From NCBI RefSeq assembly GCF_900115105.1, contig NZ_FOYP01000001.1:1886097-1950096 (forward strand): a stretch of 64,000 bases of DNA, given 5' to 3'. Of this stretch, positions 54,544 through 63,986 are shown in pieces. Source of the DNA: Yoonia tamlensis. GTDB lineage: Bacteria > Pseudomonadota > Alphaproteobacteria > Rhodobacterales > Rhodobacteraceae. Position 1 is the stretch's first letter. The number at the start of each line of letters is the position of its first letter. The notes beneath the pieces were generated by a model. The model was not told where the DNA came from and ran no database searches. It worked only from the letters and a program-made list of their open reading frames with translations. The position numbers and the translations under genes are program-made.

Positions 54544-55892
54544 GCGTTCGCGCGCACGACCTGCGCGCCAAGGCCGGCCATCAGCGGCTCGAAAATCGGG
54601 AAGGATGTCGCGATGGGCGATCCATCATCAACTGTCATTGGCTTTTGCGTGGCCATGCCCATGACCATGAACGCCATCGCAATCCGGTGATCCAGCACAC
54701 TGGCCACGGTCACGCCGCCGGGCACATTGCCGTGCCCCAATCCGGTGACTTTCCACCAATCAGGGCCTTCGTCGACGGTGACGCCTGCGGCGCGCAGGCC
54801 CTTGGCCATCGCATCAATCCGGTCGCTTTCTTTGACGCGCAATTCCTTGACGCCTTGCATGTCTGTGACGCCTTGCGCAAATGCGGCCACGACTGACAGC
54901 ACCGGATATTCGTCAATCATGCTGGCCGCGCGGGCGGGTGGCACGGCGATGCCTTTCAGGTCAGGCGAGAATTTGGCGCGCAGATCGGCAACAGGTTCGC
55001 CGCCCTCTTCGCGCATGTTTTCATAGGTCAGGTCGGCGCCCATTTCGATCAACGTGGTGAACAGGCCTGCGCGCGTTGGATTCAGCCCGATATTAGGGAC
55101 CAAAACATCTGATCCGGGCGTGATGATCGCGGCGCAAACGGGGAATGCAGCGGATGACGGATCGCGCGGAACGATGATGGTTTGTCCGGTCAGTTCGGGT
55201 TGCCCGTCAAGCGTGATCACGCGGCCTTCGTCTGTATCTTCGACGGTCAATGTCGCGCCGAACCCTTGCAACATGCGTTCTGTGTGGTCGCGGGTGGCTT
55301 CTTTTTCGATCACGACGGTCTGGCCGGGCGCGTTCAGCCCTGCCAGCAACACGGCCGATTTCACTTGGGCCGACGGCACAGGCACCACATAACGCACAGG
55401 CACCGGATCAGCGGCCCCGACAAGCGTCATCGGCAGACGGCCACCTTGGCGACCCACAGTCTGGGTGCCAAACAGCGCCAGCGGATCGGTCACGCGGCCC
55501 ATCGGGCGGCCATTAAGCGATGCATCGCCTGTGAATGTCGCCGTGATCGGCGTTGTCGCCATCGCGCCCATGATCAGGCGCACGCCAGTGCCGGAATTGC
55601 CGCAATCAATCACGTTTTCGGGTTCGGCAAAGCCGCCAACACCAACGCCCTGCACCGACCATTCGCCGCCGCCGTGGTCGGTTACGGTTGCACCAAACGC
55701 GCGCATCGCCTTGGCCGTATCAAGCACGTCTTCGCCCTCAAGCAGCCCTGTCACCCGCGTTTCACCGACAGATAGCGCCCCCAAAATCAGTGAGCGGTGC
55801 GAAATGGATTTATCACCGGGCACATGCGCCTCACCCCTGAGCGGGCCGCAGGGGCGGGATGTCATAGGGATTGGGGTGCCGTGGCCAGACAT
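54540..55892 (-). CDS. aroA: 3-phosphoshikimate 1-carboxyvinyltransferase (EPSP synthase)
   Basis: Sixth enzyme of the shikimate pathway. The 450 residues contain [17 protein letters not shown] (about 24-40), [16 protein letters not shown] (about 92-107; the Gly in LIMGAM is at the position that is Ala in class II glyphosate-tolerant enzymes only in some members, so class is left open), [15 protein letters not shown] and the C-terminal [17 protein letters not shown] precedes the ATG. It is coupled to cmk by a 4-base overlap. Confidence 0.96.
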   Translation of the reverse strand: MSGHGTPIPMTSRPCGPLRGEAHVPGDKSISHRSLILGALSVGETRVTGLLEGEDVLDTAKAMRAFGATVTDHGGGEWSVQGVGVGGFAEPENVIDCGNSGTGVRLIMGAMATTPITATFTGDASLNGRPMGRVTDPLALFGTQTVGRQGGRLPMTLVGAADPVPVRYVVPVPSAQVKSAVLLAGLNAPGQTVVIEKEATRDHTERMLQGFGATLTVEDTDEGRVITLDGQPELTGQTIIVPRDPSSAAFPVCAAIITPGSDVLVPNIGLNPTRAGLFTTLIEMGADLTYENMREEGGEPVADLRAKFSPDLKGIAVPPARAASMIDEYPVLSVVAAFAQGVTDMQGVKELRVKESDRIDAMAKGLRAAGVTVDEGPDWWKVTGLGHGNVPGGVTVASVLDHRIAMAFMVMGMATQKPMTVDDGSPIATSFPIFEPLMAGLGAQVVRANA

Positions 55893-55950
55893 GTCGTGTT
55901 CCTTATTCTTCTAAAAGGCGGTTTACCCTAGGGGCGGCAAAGGGTCTATG

Positions 55951-56664
55951 TCATATCCGCCGGAAAGTCAGGTAATGGGGCGTGCGCCCTTCGCGCAGCG
56001 CTTTTTGTTCGTAGCGGGTTGAAATCCAGTCTTCCCACGGGTTGCGCCAATCGGTTGGGCCTTCGGCCAGCCATTCAAACCCTTGCGGCGGAACCTCTTC
56101 AAGCGTCTGGCGCACGTAATCCTTGATATCGGTGGCGACGCGCAGTTCTGCACCCGGCCTCATCACACGGTGCAGCGGCGCCAGATGTTCAGGGGTCACA
56201 AACCGTCGGCGGTGGTGGCGTTTCTTGGGCCAAGGATCGGGATAGTTCAGGAATACCTTGCTCAGGCTGTGATCAGGCAAGACATCAAACAGATCGCGCA
56301 CATCGCCAGGATGCACGCGCAGATTATCCACATCCGCCTTGCGGATCTTGCCAAGCAGCATGGCAACCCCGTTGATAAAGGGTTCGCAGCCGATCAGCCC
56401 GATATCGGGATAGGTTTCGGCCATGTGGATCAGATGTTCGCCGCCGCCAAAACCGATTTCCAGCCAGATGTCCTTACCGCCAAAAACGGTGCTCAGGTCC
56501 AGCGGATTGCGGTCGGGGTTTTCTTCCCAGCTGATCGCGCCGGGTGACAGCGGTGCCAGATCGTTTTCAAGATAATCCTGCTGGCTACTGCGTATCGTTT
56601 TCCCCCGAAAACGGCCATAAAAATTGCGCCACGGAGCGCCCGAAGGGTGTCTATCATTTTCCAT
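55951..56664 (-). CDS. trmB: tRNA (guanine-N7-)-methyltransferase
   Basis: Makes m7G46 in tRNA variable loops using SAM. The 237 residues show the class I methyltransferase start WLEIGFGGGEHL (about 73-84), GCEPFINGVAML, the family signature FLNYPDPWPKKRHHRRRFV (about 139-157) and a C-terminal substrate segment ending in TFRRI. Genes next to it (metK for SAM, upstream) make sense metabolically. It is a single gene by spacing. Confidence 0.95.
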   Translation of the reverse strand: MENDRHPSGAPWRNFYGRFRGKTIRSSQQDYLENDLAPLSPGAISWEENPDRNPLDLSTVFGGKDIWLEIGFGGGEHLIHMAETYPDIGLIGCEPFINGVAMLLGKIRKADVDNLRVHPGDVRDLFDVLPDHSLSKVFLNYPDPWPKKRHHRRRFVTPEHLAPLHRVMRPGAELRVATDIKDYVRQTLEEVPPQGFEWLAEGPTDWRNPWEDWISTRYEQKALREGRTPHYLTFRRI

Positions 56665-56704
56665 GGCGCTGCCTTACCAAGCCGCCGCGCGCTGCGCAAT
56701 TCCT

Positions 56705-57358
56705 TCAATCGCGCAAGACGCCCGCTTCTTCCAGCTCGCGCCGTGTCGGATACCAGATATTTGACCGCTCGCGCTTGGTTTCGATCGCAAAGACCGGATC
56801 GACACCGCGCGCCACCAGATAGGACAGCTGGCGGTGCATTTCGGTCTGCACATCACGGTAAAGCCATGACCCGAAGTCGAACGGGTTGTCCCAGTTTTCA
56901 TCGCGGTGCCAATATTTATAATATTCGCGCAGCCCGTCCGCGTGCCACGCATTCTGGTGAAAACCGATGGCGCCGCCGCGATCCAGCACGCGCTGGTTTC
57001 CAGCCAGAAACAAGGTCACGCAAGCACTGCTGCATTCACCCGAAACGCGCGTGTCCAGACGGTAATCCATCGCGATACGCGCCATTTCCTCGCCTGCCCA
57101 GACCGACCCGCCGGTGCTGGTCAATTGGAGCAGTTTGGTGTTGGGGTTGGCCTCTAGGATATCAGAAAACAACGCGACATCGTCGCTTTCCATTTCGGCA
57201 TATTGATCGGGGGGCACGTTATTGGTGTTGTAAATCAATGTGGTCCCGTCAACGAAAAACTTGCCAACCTGCGCGTCGACGCCGTTTGGAATTTTCTGCG
57301 CACTGACCGGACCGGCGGTCGCGATGATCAGGCTCAAATACAGGCTAAACAATTTCAT
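56705..57358 (-). CDS. Periplasmic ClpP/crotonase-fold protein
   Basis: 217 residues from ATG 57358, which has AGGGAG at good distance. A signal peptide covers about 1-20. The rest has the ClpP/crotonase fold pattern: LLQLTSTGGSVWAGEEMARIA (oxyanion loop and helix, about 77-97) and SGECSSACVTLFLAGNQR (about 107-124) with the Ser in the ClpP-nucleophile position, then the His-containing GGAIGFHQN. These are the features of COG3904-type predicted periplasmic proteases. Substrate unknown. A perfect 18-base palindrome sits just before its ribosome-binding site. Confidence 0.87.
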   Translation of the reverse strand: MKLFSLYLSLIIATAGPVSAQKIPNGVDAQVGKFFVDGTTLIYNTNNVPPDQYAEMESDDVALFSDILEANPNTKLLQLTSTGGSVWAGEEMARIAMDYRLDTRVSGECSSACVTLFLAGNQRVLDRGGAIGFHQNAWHADGLREYYKYWHRDENWDNPFDFGSWLYRDVQTEMHRQLSYLVARGVDPVFAIETKRERSNIWYPTRRELEEAGVLRD

Positions 57359-57369
57359 AAAACGCTCCC

Positions 57370-57387
57370 TCAACTTGCGCAAGTTGA
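57370..57387. promoter_or_regulatory. Perfect 18-base palindrome at the start of the ClpP-fold protein gene
   Basis: TCAACTTGCGCAAGTTGA is fully self-complementary and ends right at the ribosome-binding site of the gene at 57358. It could be a repressor operator or a hairpin that masks translation. Confidence 0.6.
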
Positions 57388-57430
57388 TCAAAATTGCGCG
57401 GGCACCTCAACCCTATAGGTTGCACAAAAT

Positions 57431-57462
57431 GAAAAAAGGGCATCGTGAAACGCCCCTTTTAT
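57431..57462 (-). terminator. Rho-independent terminator of metK
   Basis: On the minus strand AAAAGGGGC and GCCCTTTTTT flank a short loop, giving a stem followed by a T run, about 20 bases after the metK stop. Confidence 0.85.
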
Positions 57463-57481
57463 TGGTTGTGCTTTTGCTTGG

Positions 57482-58663
57482 CTATACCGCGCGTTTAAGC
57501 GCCTCAACCAGATCTGTACGTTCCCAGCTGAACCCGCCGTCGGCATCAGGTTCGCGGCCAAAATGGCCGTAAGCTGCCGTGCGTTCATAGATCGGCTTGT
57601 TCAGGCTCAGATGCTGGCGGATGCCGCGCGGGGTCAGGTCCATAACCTGTGCAATCGCGCGTTCAATCGCGGCGGCAGCCACTTCGCCGGTGCCGTGGGT
57701 GTCAGCGTAGATCGACAGTGGCTTGGCCACGCCAATCGCATAAGAAAGCTGGATCGTGCAGCGGTCCGCCATGCCGGATGCAACAACGTTTTTCGCCAGA
57801 TAACGCGCTGCATAGGCGGCAGAGCGGTCAACCTTTGTCGGGTCTTTGCCAGAAAACGCACCACCCCCGTGCGGGGCTGCGCCACCGTATGTGTCCACGA
57901 TAATCTTGCGCCCTGTCAGGCCCGCGTCACCGTCAGGGCCGCCGATCACAAATGTACCTGTCGGGTTCACCCACCATTCGGTTTTGGGGGTAATGAAACC
58001 TGCGGGCAGCACTTCGCGGATATAGGGTTCGACGATGGCGCGGATATCGGCGCTGGTCTGGCTTTCGTCGCGGTGCTGTGTGGACAGCACGATTGAAGTG
58101 ACCTCGACCGGTTTGCCGTTTTCATAGCGCATCGAAATCTGGCTTTTGGCATCGGGGCGCAGGGTCGGCTCTTCGCCGGACTTGCGCACTTCGGCCAAGC
58201 GGCGCAGCACCGCATGTGCATATTGGATCGGCGCGGGCATCAGCGCGTCGGTTTCGGTCGTGGCATATCCGAACATGATACCTTGGTCGCCTGCCCCTTC
58301 GTCTTTGTCGACGGCGGCGTCAACACCTTGGGCGATATGTGCGGATTGTTCGTGCAAAAGGTTGGTGATCTTGCAGGTCGCGTGGTGAAATTTGTCCTGC
58401 TCATAGCCGATGTCTTTGATGCAGGCGCGCGCGATATCATCGATGCGGCCCATGTAATCCTTTAGCTTGGATTGGTCGGAAAGCCCGACCTCGCCGCCGA
58501 TCACGACACGGTTTGTGGTCGCAAATGTTTCGCACGCAACCCGCGCTTCGGGTTCTTCGGTCAGGAATGCATCCAGAATTGCATCAGAGATGCGGTCGCA
58601 CACCTTATCCGGGTGCCCTTCGGAAACGGATTCCGAAGTGAAGATATAGTTTTTTCGTGCCAT
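57482..58663 (-). CDS. metK: S-adenosylmethionine synthetase
   Basis: Makes SAM from methionine and ATP. The 393 residues contain [20 protein letters not shown] (6-25), [12 protein letters not shown] (about 120-131) and [19 protein letters not shown] (about 257-275), the three MetK signatures. ATG 58663 is chosen because GGAGC precedes it and the family always starts about five residues before FTSES; the codons upstream belong to the leader. A SAM/SAH riboswitch covers this ribosome-binding site. The gene is alone with its own terminator. Confidence 0.97.
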   Translation of the reverse strand: MARKNYIFTSESVSEGHPDKVCDRISDAILDAFLTEEPEARVACETFATTNRVVIGGEVGLSDQSKLKDYMGRIDDIARACIKDIGYEQDKFHHATCKITNLLHEQSAHIAQGVDAAVDKDEGAGDQGIMFGYATTETDALMPAPIQYAHAVLRRLAEVRKSGEEPTLRPDAKSQISMRYENGKPVEVTSIVLSTQHRDESQTSADIRAIVEPYIREVLPAGFITPKTEWWVNPTGTFVIGGPDGDAGLTGRKIIVDTYGGAAPHGGGAFSGKDPTKVDRSAAYAARYLAKNVVASGMADRCTIQLSYAIGVAKPLSIYADTHGTGEVAAAAIERAIAQVMDLTPRGIRQHLSLNKPIYERTAAYGHFGREPDADGGFSWERTDLVEALKRAV

Positions 58664-58670
58664 GAGAAGT

Positions 58671-58712
58671 GCTCCATTAAATACATCCGCCACGTCAGGA
58701 AGCCGTTGTGAC
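58671..58712 (-). promoter_or_regulatory. SAM/SAH riboswitch in the metK leader
   Basis: On the minus strand the leader reads GTCACAACGGCTTCCTGACG, then TGGC and an A/T-rich linker up to AATGGAGC. This fits the SAM/SAH riboswitch: stem GTCAC/GTGGC, the loop GGCTTCC, and a pseudoknot between GCTTCC and the GGAGC ribosome-binding site 8 bases before the metK ATG. Ligand binding would hide the site and reduce MetK synthesis. The class is known from metK leaders of Rhodobacterales. Confidence 0.92.
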
Positions 58713-58750
58713 AGAACCGGGGTCGGGTCTATGCCGCGCGCTGCGGCGCG

Positions 58751-60253
58751 TCAATCGCTATCGCGCCGCGCGACAACAATGCAACACAGCGTCAAGACGG
58801 CCAAAATGGCCATAAGCATCCGATCACCATAGCGCGCATAGGGTGTTACCGCACGTGCAGGAGGTAAGGCGACATCTAGCGCGCCTTGGGTATTCAGTGG
58901 CAGCGCGTCCATGATCCGCCCGTACGCATCAATCATCGCGCTAACGCCCGTGTTAGCCACGCGCACCATCGGCAGCCCCTGTTCAATCGCACGCAACCGT
59001 GCCTGCGCGAGGTGCTGGTAGGGGCCCGCCCCGCGCCCGAACCACGCGTCATTTGTGATCAGCATAAGCAGGCGCGGACGCGCACCCGCGCCACCGATTT
59101 CTTCGGCAAAAATGCCTTCGTAGCAGATCAGCGGAATCGCATCACCGATCCCCGGCAGGCTGACGCGCGGCGATGTTGTGCCCGCTGCAAACCCTGCGCC
59201 GTCGCTGGTCGCCAGCCCGTGAATGCCCAACCGCCCAAGCAAATCCCCGCCCGGGATATATTCGCCAAAGGGCACAAGATGCCGTTTGTCATACGTACTA
59301 CGCAGCAACCCGCCTGGCCCCATGACGATAAGGCTGTTGAAATAACGCAGGTTTTCATCGCGCCGCTGGATGCCAAAAACCAGTGGCGCGCCGCGGGCGG
59401 CATCCGCCATCAAGGCCAGATCACCCTGCACATGGTTCAGCAAATAGGGCACGGCGGTTTCCGGCCAGACAACCAGATCGGGCCGCGCGCCCTGCCCCGT
59501 CATCGTGATCATCCGGTTTAAATAGATCTCGCGGTGCGCCGGATCCCATTTTTGGTCTTGCGGCGCATTGGGCTGTACAAGCCGCACGATCGGCGCATCC
59601 GGCAGCGCGGGTACGGCTGGCGGCGGCACCGCCCAAACACCTAATCCCAATAGCGCAATAAGAATGGCACCCCCCGCAATGCGCGCCGGACCAAATAGCG
59701 CGCAAAGGGCCCAAGCCGAGACAAGCGTAAACAGGGTCAACAAATGCGGGCCACCCAACGCCGCAAGCTGCGCCAGCGGCGTCGGCACCCAGATATGCCC
59801 CAATAATGCCCAAGGAAAACCGGTCAGCACCAGCGCACGCGCCAGTTCCGCCCAGACAATCGCCAACGCCAAAGCAATCCTAGAACCGGGTGCCACACGC
59901 GCGGCAAGATAGGCAAACAAAGCCCAAAACAAAGCCGCACCTGCCGCCATCAATACAATCGCAAACGGGGCCATCCATCCGGTTGCAGCTGCATCCACCA
60001 AAAACGGCTCAACAATCCAGCGCAGCGCAACAGCAAAATAGCCCAGCCCGAACACCCAAACCTGCAACGCGCCAACGCGCGCAGATTGCGGGTGCGCGGC
60101 CAAAAGCCCCGCCAGCGCAATGATGGTCAGATACCAATAATCCTGTGGCGCCTGCCCAAGCCCCGCAAGCGCCCCTGCCAACAGCAAACTGCAATACCGC
60201 GCCCAAGGTGAAAAACCCGCAAAGCGCAGTGCGGCGTTAGCTATCTTGCGCAT
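58751..60253 (-). CDS. lnt: Apolipoprotein N-acyltransferase
   Basis: Inner-membrane enzyme that adds the third acyl chain to lipoproteins. From ATG 60253 the product has 500 residues: about six hydrophobic segments in the first 215, then the periplasmic nitrilase domain with VVWPETAVPYLL (catalytic Glu), KRHLVPFGEYIP (catalytic Lys), and PLICYEGIF (catalytic Cys), and a last membrane helix near the C terminus. The start overlaps corC by 17 bases; a longer reading begins inside corC and is not favoured. Confidence 0.94.
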   Translation of the reverse strand: MRKIANAALRFAGFSPWARYCSLLLAGALAGLGQAPQDYWYLTIIALAGLLAAHPQSARVGALQVWVFGLGYFAVALRWIVEPFLVDAAATGWMAPFAIVLMAAGAALFWALFAYLAARVAPGSRIALALAIVWAELARALVLTGFPWALLGHIWVPTPLAQLAALGGPHLLTLFTLVSAWALCALFGPARIAGGAILIALLGLGVWAVPPPAVPALPDAPIVRLVQPNAPQDQKWDPAHREIYLNRMITMTGQGARPDLVVWPETAVPYLLNHVQGDLALMADAARGAPLVFGIQRRDENLRYFNSLIVMGPGGLLRSTYDKRHLVPFGEYIPGGDLLGRLGIHGLATSDGAGFAAGTTSPRVSLPGIGDAIPLICYEGIFAEEIGGAGARPRLLMLITNDAWFGRGAGPYQHLAQARLRAIEQGLPMVRVANTGVSAMIDAYGRIMDALPLNTQGALDVALPPARAVTPYARYGDRMLMAILAVLTLCCIVVARRDSD

Positions 60254-61124
60254 TTGGCAAGCGCACGCGCAGCCGTTTGATCCGGCGCGGATCGGCATCA
60301 ACAACTTCGAATTCAGGGCCGTCGGGGTGCAAAATGATCTCTCCGCGGGCAGGCAGATGCCCTGATAGCATCGTCACCAAACCGCCCAAAGTGTCGATTT
60401 CTTCTTCGTCGATCTCGTGGTGGTCGGTCAGCTTGATCCCGATCTCGGCTTCGAATTCTTCGAGTTCGGTACGGGCCTGCGCCATGTAGACGCCCGGTTT
60501 TTCCATGATCCAGCTTTTGGCTTCGTCAATGTCGTGTTCGTCTTCGATGTCGCCGACGACCTGTTCGATCAGATCTTCGATGGTGACCAGCCCGTCGGTG
60601 CCACCATATTCATCAATCACCAGCGCCATGTGAATGCGTTCGGCCTGCATTTTTTGCAGCAAGACCCCAAGCGGCATGGACGGCGGCACAAACAAAAGCG
60701 GGCGCGCGGTTTCGCGCAGATCCAGATCTTTGGTTTCGCCGTTAAACCCGTGGCGCAGCGCGAAATCCTTGAGATTCACAATGCCGATCGGCGTATCCAA
60801 TGTTCCGTCATAAAGCGGCAGCCGTGTCAGCCCGCTTTCGCGGAACACATTGACCAGATCTTCCTTTGAGATACCCAATGGCACGGCAACAATATCGGTC
60901 TTTGGAACCGCGACATCTTCGACCCGTTTACGGCGCAGGTTCAACATGCCCAAGACAGATTGTGGCAGTTGGCTGACCTCGCTTGGCGCATCTTCATGCG
61001 TGTCGGGCATCGCCTGTGGTTGAAAAACATAGCGCAGCCGGGACAAAACTCCCGGGGTCGTTGCATTTTGATCCATTTGCGCGCTTTGCGCTGCGATAGA
61101 TGGACCGTCGTTGGAGTCGCCCAT
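60237..61124 (-). CDS. corC: CBS-domain protein of the CorC/TlyC family
   Basis: 295 residues: a lead of about 60, two CBS domains (about 75-130 and 140-195; [27 protein letters not shown] and [30 protein letters not shown], each cut by linkers), and a C-terminal CorC_HlyC domain (about 215-290). It has no membrane segments. Despite the haemolysin name, these proteins are linked to Mg/Co efflux and lie next to ybeY and lnt in many proteobacteria, as here. TAAGGA precedes the ATG. Confidence 0.93.
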   Translation of the reverse strand: MGDSNDGPSIAAQSAQMDQNATTPGVLSRLRYVFQPQAMPDTHEDAPSEVSQLPQSVLGMLNLRRKRVEDVAVPKTDIVAVPLGISKEDLVNVFRESGLTRLPLYDGTLDTPIGIVNLKDFALRHGFNGETKDLDLRETARPLLFVPPSMPLGVLLQKMQAERIHMALVIDEYGGTDGLVTIEDLIEQVVGDIEDEHDIDEAKSWIMEKPGVYMAQARTELEEFEAEIGIKLTDHHEIDEEEIDTLGGLVTMLSGHLPARGEIILHPDGPEFEVVDADPRRIKRLRVRLPNAQDS

Positions 61125-61154
61125 TGTTTCCTTACCTATGTGGGCAAAAGCGCC

Positions 61155-61646
61155 CTAATTTTCCTTATATGGGTCACTTACACCCAGTTTGCCAAGTATC
61201 GCCACCTCTAATCTTTCCATAACGGTGGCGTCTTTGTCACGCTCGTGATCATAGCCCAGCAAATGCAGCGTACCATGAACAAGTAAATGAAGCGTGTGGT
61301 CGACCATGGATTTCCCTGCTTCTTGGGCCTCACGGGTGCAGGTATCAAACGCAATTGCGATATCGCCCAGTTCCGCATCCATCGGCAATTCGGGCGCAAC
61401 CGGCGGGTCACCGTCAACATCCGCCCCGCGTTCATCGGACGGCCAGCTTAGCACATTTGTCGCGGCGGGTTTGCCGCGAAAATCGGCATTCAAGGCGGCG
61501 ATGCGTGCATCGTCACAGGCCAGCAGGCTGATTTCAAATTCTGCGGGGTCATAGCCCAAATGCGCCAGCGCCGCGTCGCTCGCGCGGGTGGCGAGCAATG
61601 CAATCCCCTCCCAGCGCGTGTCTTCAATGATGCAATCGACTGTCAC
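61155..61646 (-). CDS. ybeY: Endoribonuclease YbeY
   Basis: Single-strand ribonuclease needed for 16S rRNA 3'-end maturation and ribosome quality control. The 163 residues hold the zinc site HLLVHGTLHLLGYDHERD, the family's HGxLHLxGYDH motif, close to the C-terminal third, preceded by NVLSWPSDE. The start codon is GTG at 61646, overlapping the phoH stop (GTGA). phoH, ybeY, corC and lnt form one operon. Confidence 0.95.
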   Translation of the reverse strand: MTVDCIIEDTRWEGIALLATRASDAALAHLGYDPAEFEISLLACDDARIAALNADFRGKPAATNVLSWPSDERGADVDGDPPVAPELPMDAELGDIAIAFDTCTREAQEAGKSMVDHTLHLLVHGTLHLLGYDHERDKDATVMERLEVAILGKLGVSDPYKEN

Positions 61647-62656
61647 TTTTCCGCGTCGGCCTCGTAAGCCTCGATGATAGCGGCGACAAGCGGGTGACGC
61701 ACGACATCCTTGGACGTAAAATAGTTAAAGCTGATTTTAGGAATATTCTTAAGCAGGCGTTCCGCGTCGCGCAGACCCGAATTCACCCCGCGCGGCAGAT
61801 CAATCTGGGTGCGGTCGCCCGTGATCACCATGCGCGATCCTTCGCCAAGGCGGGTCAGGAACATCTTCATCTGCATGGTTGTCGCGTTTTGGGCCTCGTC
61901 CAATACCACAAAAGCATTCGACAATGTCCGCCCCCGCATAAACGCAAGCGGCGCAATTTCGATCACCTTTTCTTCCATCATCTTGGCAGCTTGCTTGCCC
62001 GGTAGAAAATCATTCAGCGCATCGTAAAGCGGCTGCATATAGGGATCGACCTTGTCTTTCATATCGCCCGGCAAATAGCCCAGCTTTTCACCAGCCTCGA
62101 CCGCAGGGCGCGACAGGATAATCTTGTCGACATGGCCGGAAATCAGCATGTTCACGCCGACAGCCACCGCCAAATATGTCTTGCCCGTCCCCGCGGGGCC
62201 GATGCCAAAGGCCAGTTCGTTGTCGAACAGCGATTTTACATAGGTTTTTTGCGCATCGGTGCGCGGCTCAACCAGTTTTTTGCGGGTCTTGATTTCAACC
62301 CGCGCATTTTCGCCTTTGAACATTTCGGTTTGCTCAGTAGGGCCGGCAGGGCCGCGCACGGTTTCCGGCCCCATGCGCAATTCGCGGTCGATGTCGCCCG
62401 CATCCAGACTACGACCCGCCTCAAGACGCCCGTAGAGTGATTTCAGCACCTCCTGCGCCTTTTCGCGCGCGGCCCCGCCACCCAGAACATCAAGCTGGTT
62501 GCCGCGGCGCAAGATCTGCACGCCAAGGCTGTCCTCGATGGTGGTGAGATTGCGGTCAAATTCGCCGCAAAGGTCAATAAGTAAGAAATTGTCAGGGAAT
62601 TCAAGCGTGACTTCAGTGACAATATCGTCGGTTACGGTCGGTGCACCAGTGGCCAA
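61643..62656 (-). CDS. phoH: PhoH family ATPase
   Basis: Cytoplasmic P-loop ATPase, related to helicases and found next to ybeY. The likely product has 337 residues: an N-terminal KH-like part, then the ATPase domain with FGIGPAGTGKTYLAVA, VLDEAQNAT (Walker B-like) and VITGDRTQIDLP. No ATG exists before the domain; TTG 62656 is chosen because AAGGAG lies six bases before it. A GTG 9 codons inside is the alternative. Its stop overlaps ybeY. Confidence 0.9.
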   Translation of the reverse strand: MATGAPTVTDDIVTEVTLEFPDNFLLIDLCGEFDRNLTTIEDSLGVQILRRGNQLDVLGGGAAREKAQEVLKSLYGRLEAGRSLDAGDIDRELRMGPETVRGPAGPTEQTEMFKGENARVEIKTRKKLVEPRTDAQKTYVKSLFDNELAFGIGPAGTGKTYLAVAVGVNMLISGHVDKIILSRPAVEAGEKLGYLPGDMKDKVDPYMQPLYDALNDFLPGKQAAKMMEEKVIEIAPLAFMRGRTLSNAFVVLDEAQNATTMQMKMFLTRLGEGSRMVITGDRTQIDLPRGVNSGLRDAERLLKNIPKISFNYFTSKDVVRHPLVAAIIEAYEADAEK

Positions 62657-62749
62657 ACGGCTCTCCTTTGAGTCGGTATAACACCAGCTTGGCAAGGGAA
62701 TGCTGCAGGTGCAAGAACCGATCCAAGCGCGTGCGCCATTTCGGCCCAA

Positions 62750-62781
62750 AAAACTGCCCCGCACCAATGGAAATGCGGGGC
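62750..62781 (-). terminator. Rho-independent terminator of the YHYH protein gene
   Basis: CCCCGCA (62757-62763) and TGCGGGG (62774-62780) pair around a 10-base loop. Read leftwards, CAGTTTTTTGG follows with six T. It lies 9-40 bases after the YHYH gene stop. Confidence 0.85.
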
Positions 62782-62789
62782 CATGGTGA

Positions 62790-63986
62790 TTACCGGTTCG
62801 GTGGCGGTGGCAAAATGCTGCGCAATGCGTCTTCGGTCACGCCCAACGCTGTTGCAGCTTGGCCAAAGTCCAATTGAGGACCGCCCGCAGCGTCGAGCAC
62901 CTGCATCAGCTCTTCAACGCTACGACCCAGCGTTTGCGCCGCCTCATCAAATCCTTCAGGCGCGCCACCTGGGCCATCACCGCGCGGTGGTTCGCCGCGC
63001 GTAATCACTGTACCCTCAGGTGGATTCGCACCAACGCCAGCCTGTGCCGTGGTTACAAAGTTATCTTGTGCCTGCACACCGACCAAACAGCCCGGAAGGT
63101 TCGGGAAATCCGTTGTCGCATGGTAGTGATAGACAGCGTCGGCACCATATTCGGTCTCGCCGATGTGGCCGTTGCAAGTATCCAGATCGGTTGGAACGGT
63201 GCCGTCGATATCTGTGCTGCCATACATTGCAAACCCGTCAAATGCATAACCAAACTGCGCACTGCTATCCTGCGTCAGCCCGCATTCGGCGGCGATTTCA
63301 TGGGCATCATAGACTGTTGCGATATCGGTCGCAGTCGCGTGCCAATGATACCAACCGCCCGGATCAACGTGACCGCCGCAGGTATCCAACACGGGCATGT
63401 GGCCGGTTTGCTGGATGCTTGGCGCGTCAGAAAAGATCGGCACGCCGTCCAAACCAACCCCGACCTTGGACACGGTCCCAAGCCGTGACGGGGCATCGGC
63501 CATGACCGGCGTGGTCGGGATCAACAATGTCATCGTAACGGTTTCGTCAACCGACACATTGATGCACGCGTGATCGTCAACCGGCTGCGCTACCGAAATA
63601 TCGGCGATATGCACCGTGCCGTCATCATCAAAGAACCGATAACCAAGTTCGTCAAGCATCTCGAAATAGGAGCGATCGACACGGTAAATCCCAGCGTTTT
63701 CTCCGGTCCAGTCCCATATCCCGCTTTCGCCATCTATCGTTGCCGGGCAGAACGGGCCGATCTCAAGACCTTCGGGGACGTAATTGACAACAAGCTGGGT
63801 ACATTGCGCGGCTGTCCCGTTTTCAAGGGTGCAATCGACGATCTGCGCCGGAGCGACAAGCGCGGTTTCGGTCATTCCATCGGCAATACCGTGGGCCGCG
63901 CCAAGGCTGGGCGCGCAAAGCGTTGCGGCCGTAAGCAGGCTTAGTATTATCTTGGGTTGCTTTCGCACATCAGGTCTCCGTTGCAT
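62790..63986 (-). CDS. Exported YHYH-domain protein
   Basis: 398 residues. A signal peptide covers about 1-32 (ends in GAAHG). The YHYH domain fills about 115-320, with HVDPGGWYHWHAT and AVYHYHATTDFPNLPGCLVG, rich in His and Cys residues that could bind metal, and GYAFDGFAMYGS between them. The C-terminal 70 residues are Pro/Gly-rich, then helical (TALGVTEDALRSIL). The domain occurs in many marine bacteria, with no established function. The gene stands alone before phoH. Confidence 0.88.
   Translation of the reverse strand: MQRRPDVRKQPKIILSLLTAATLCAPSLGAAHGIADGMTETALVAPAQIVDCTLENGTAAQCTQLVVNYVPEGLEIGPFCPATIDGESGIWDWTGENAGIYRVDRSYFEMLDELGYRFFDDDGTVHIADISVAQPVDDHACINVSVDETVTMTLLIPTTPVMADAPSRLGTVSKVGVGLDGVPIFSDAPSIQQTGHMPVLDTCGGHVDPGGWYHWHATATDIATVYDAHEIAAECGLTQDSSAQFGYAFDGFAMYGSTDIDGTVPTDLDTCNGHIGETEYGADAVYHYHATTDFPNLPGCLVGVQAQDNFVTTAQAGVGANPPEGTVITRGEPPRGDGPGGAPEGFDEAAQTLGRSVEELMQVLDAAGGPQLDFGQAATALGVTEDALRSILPPPPNR

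Noticed and set aside
53722-54690. Rightward open frame of 322 codons across cmk
   Set aside because: Most of it is the antisense of cmk and aroA, which have full catalytic motifs. Only the first 50 codons look protein-like and they have no stop of their own.
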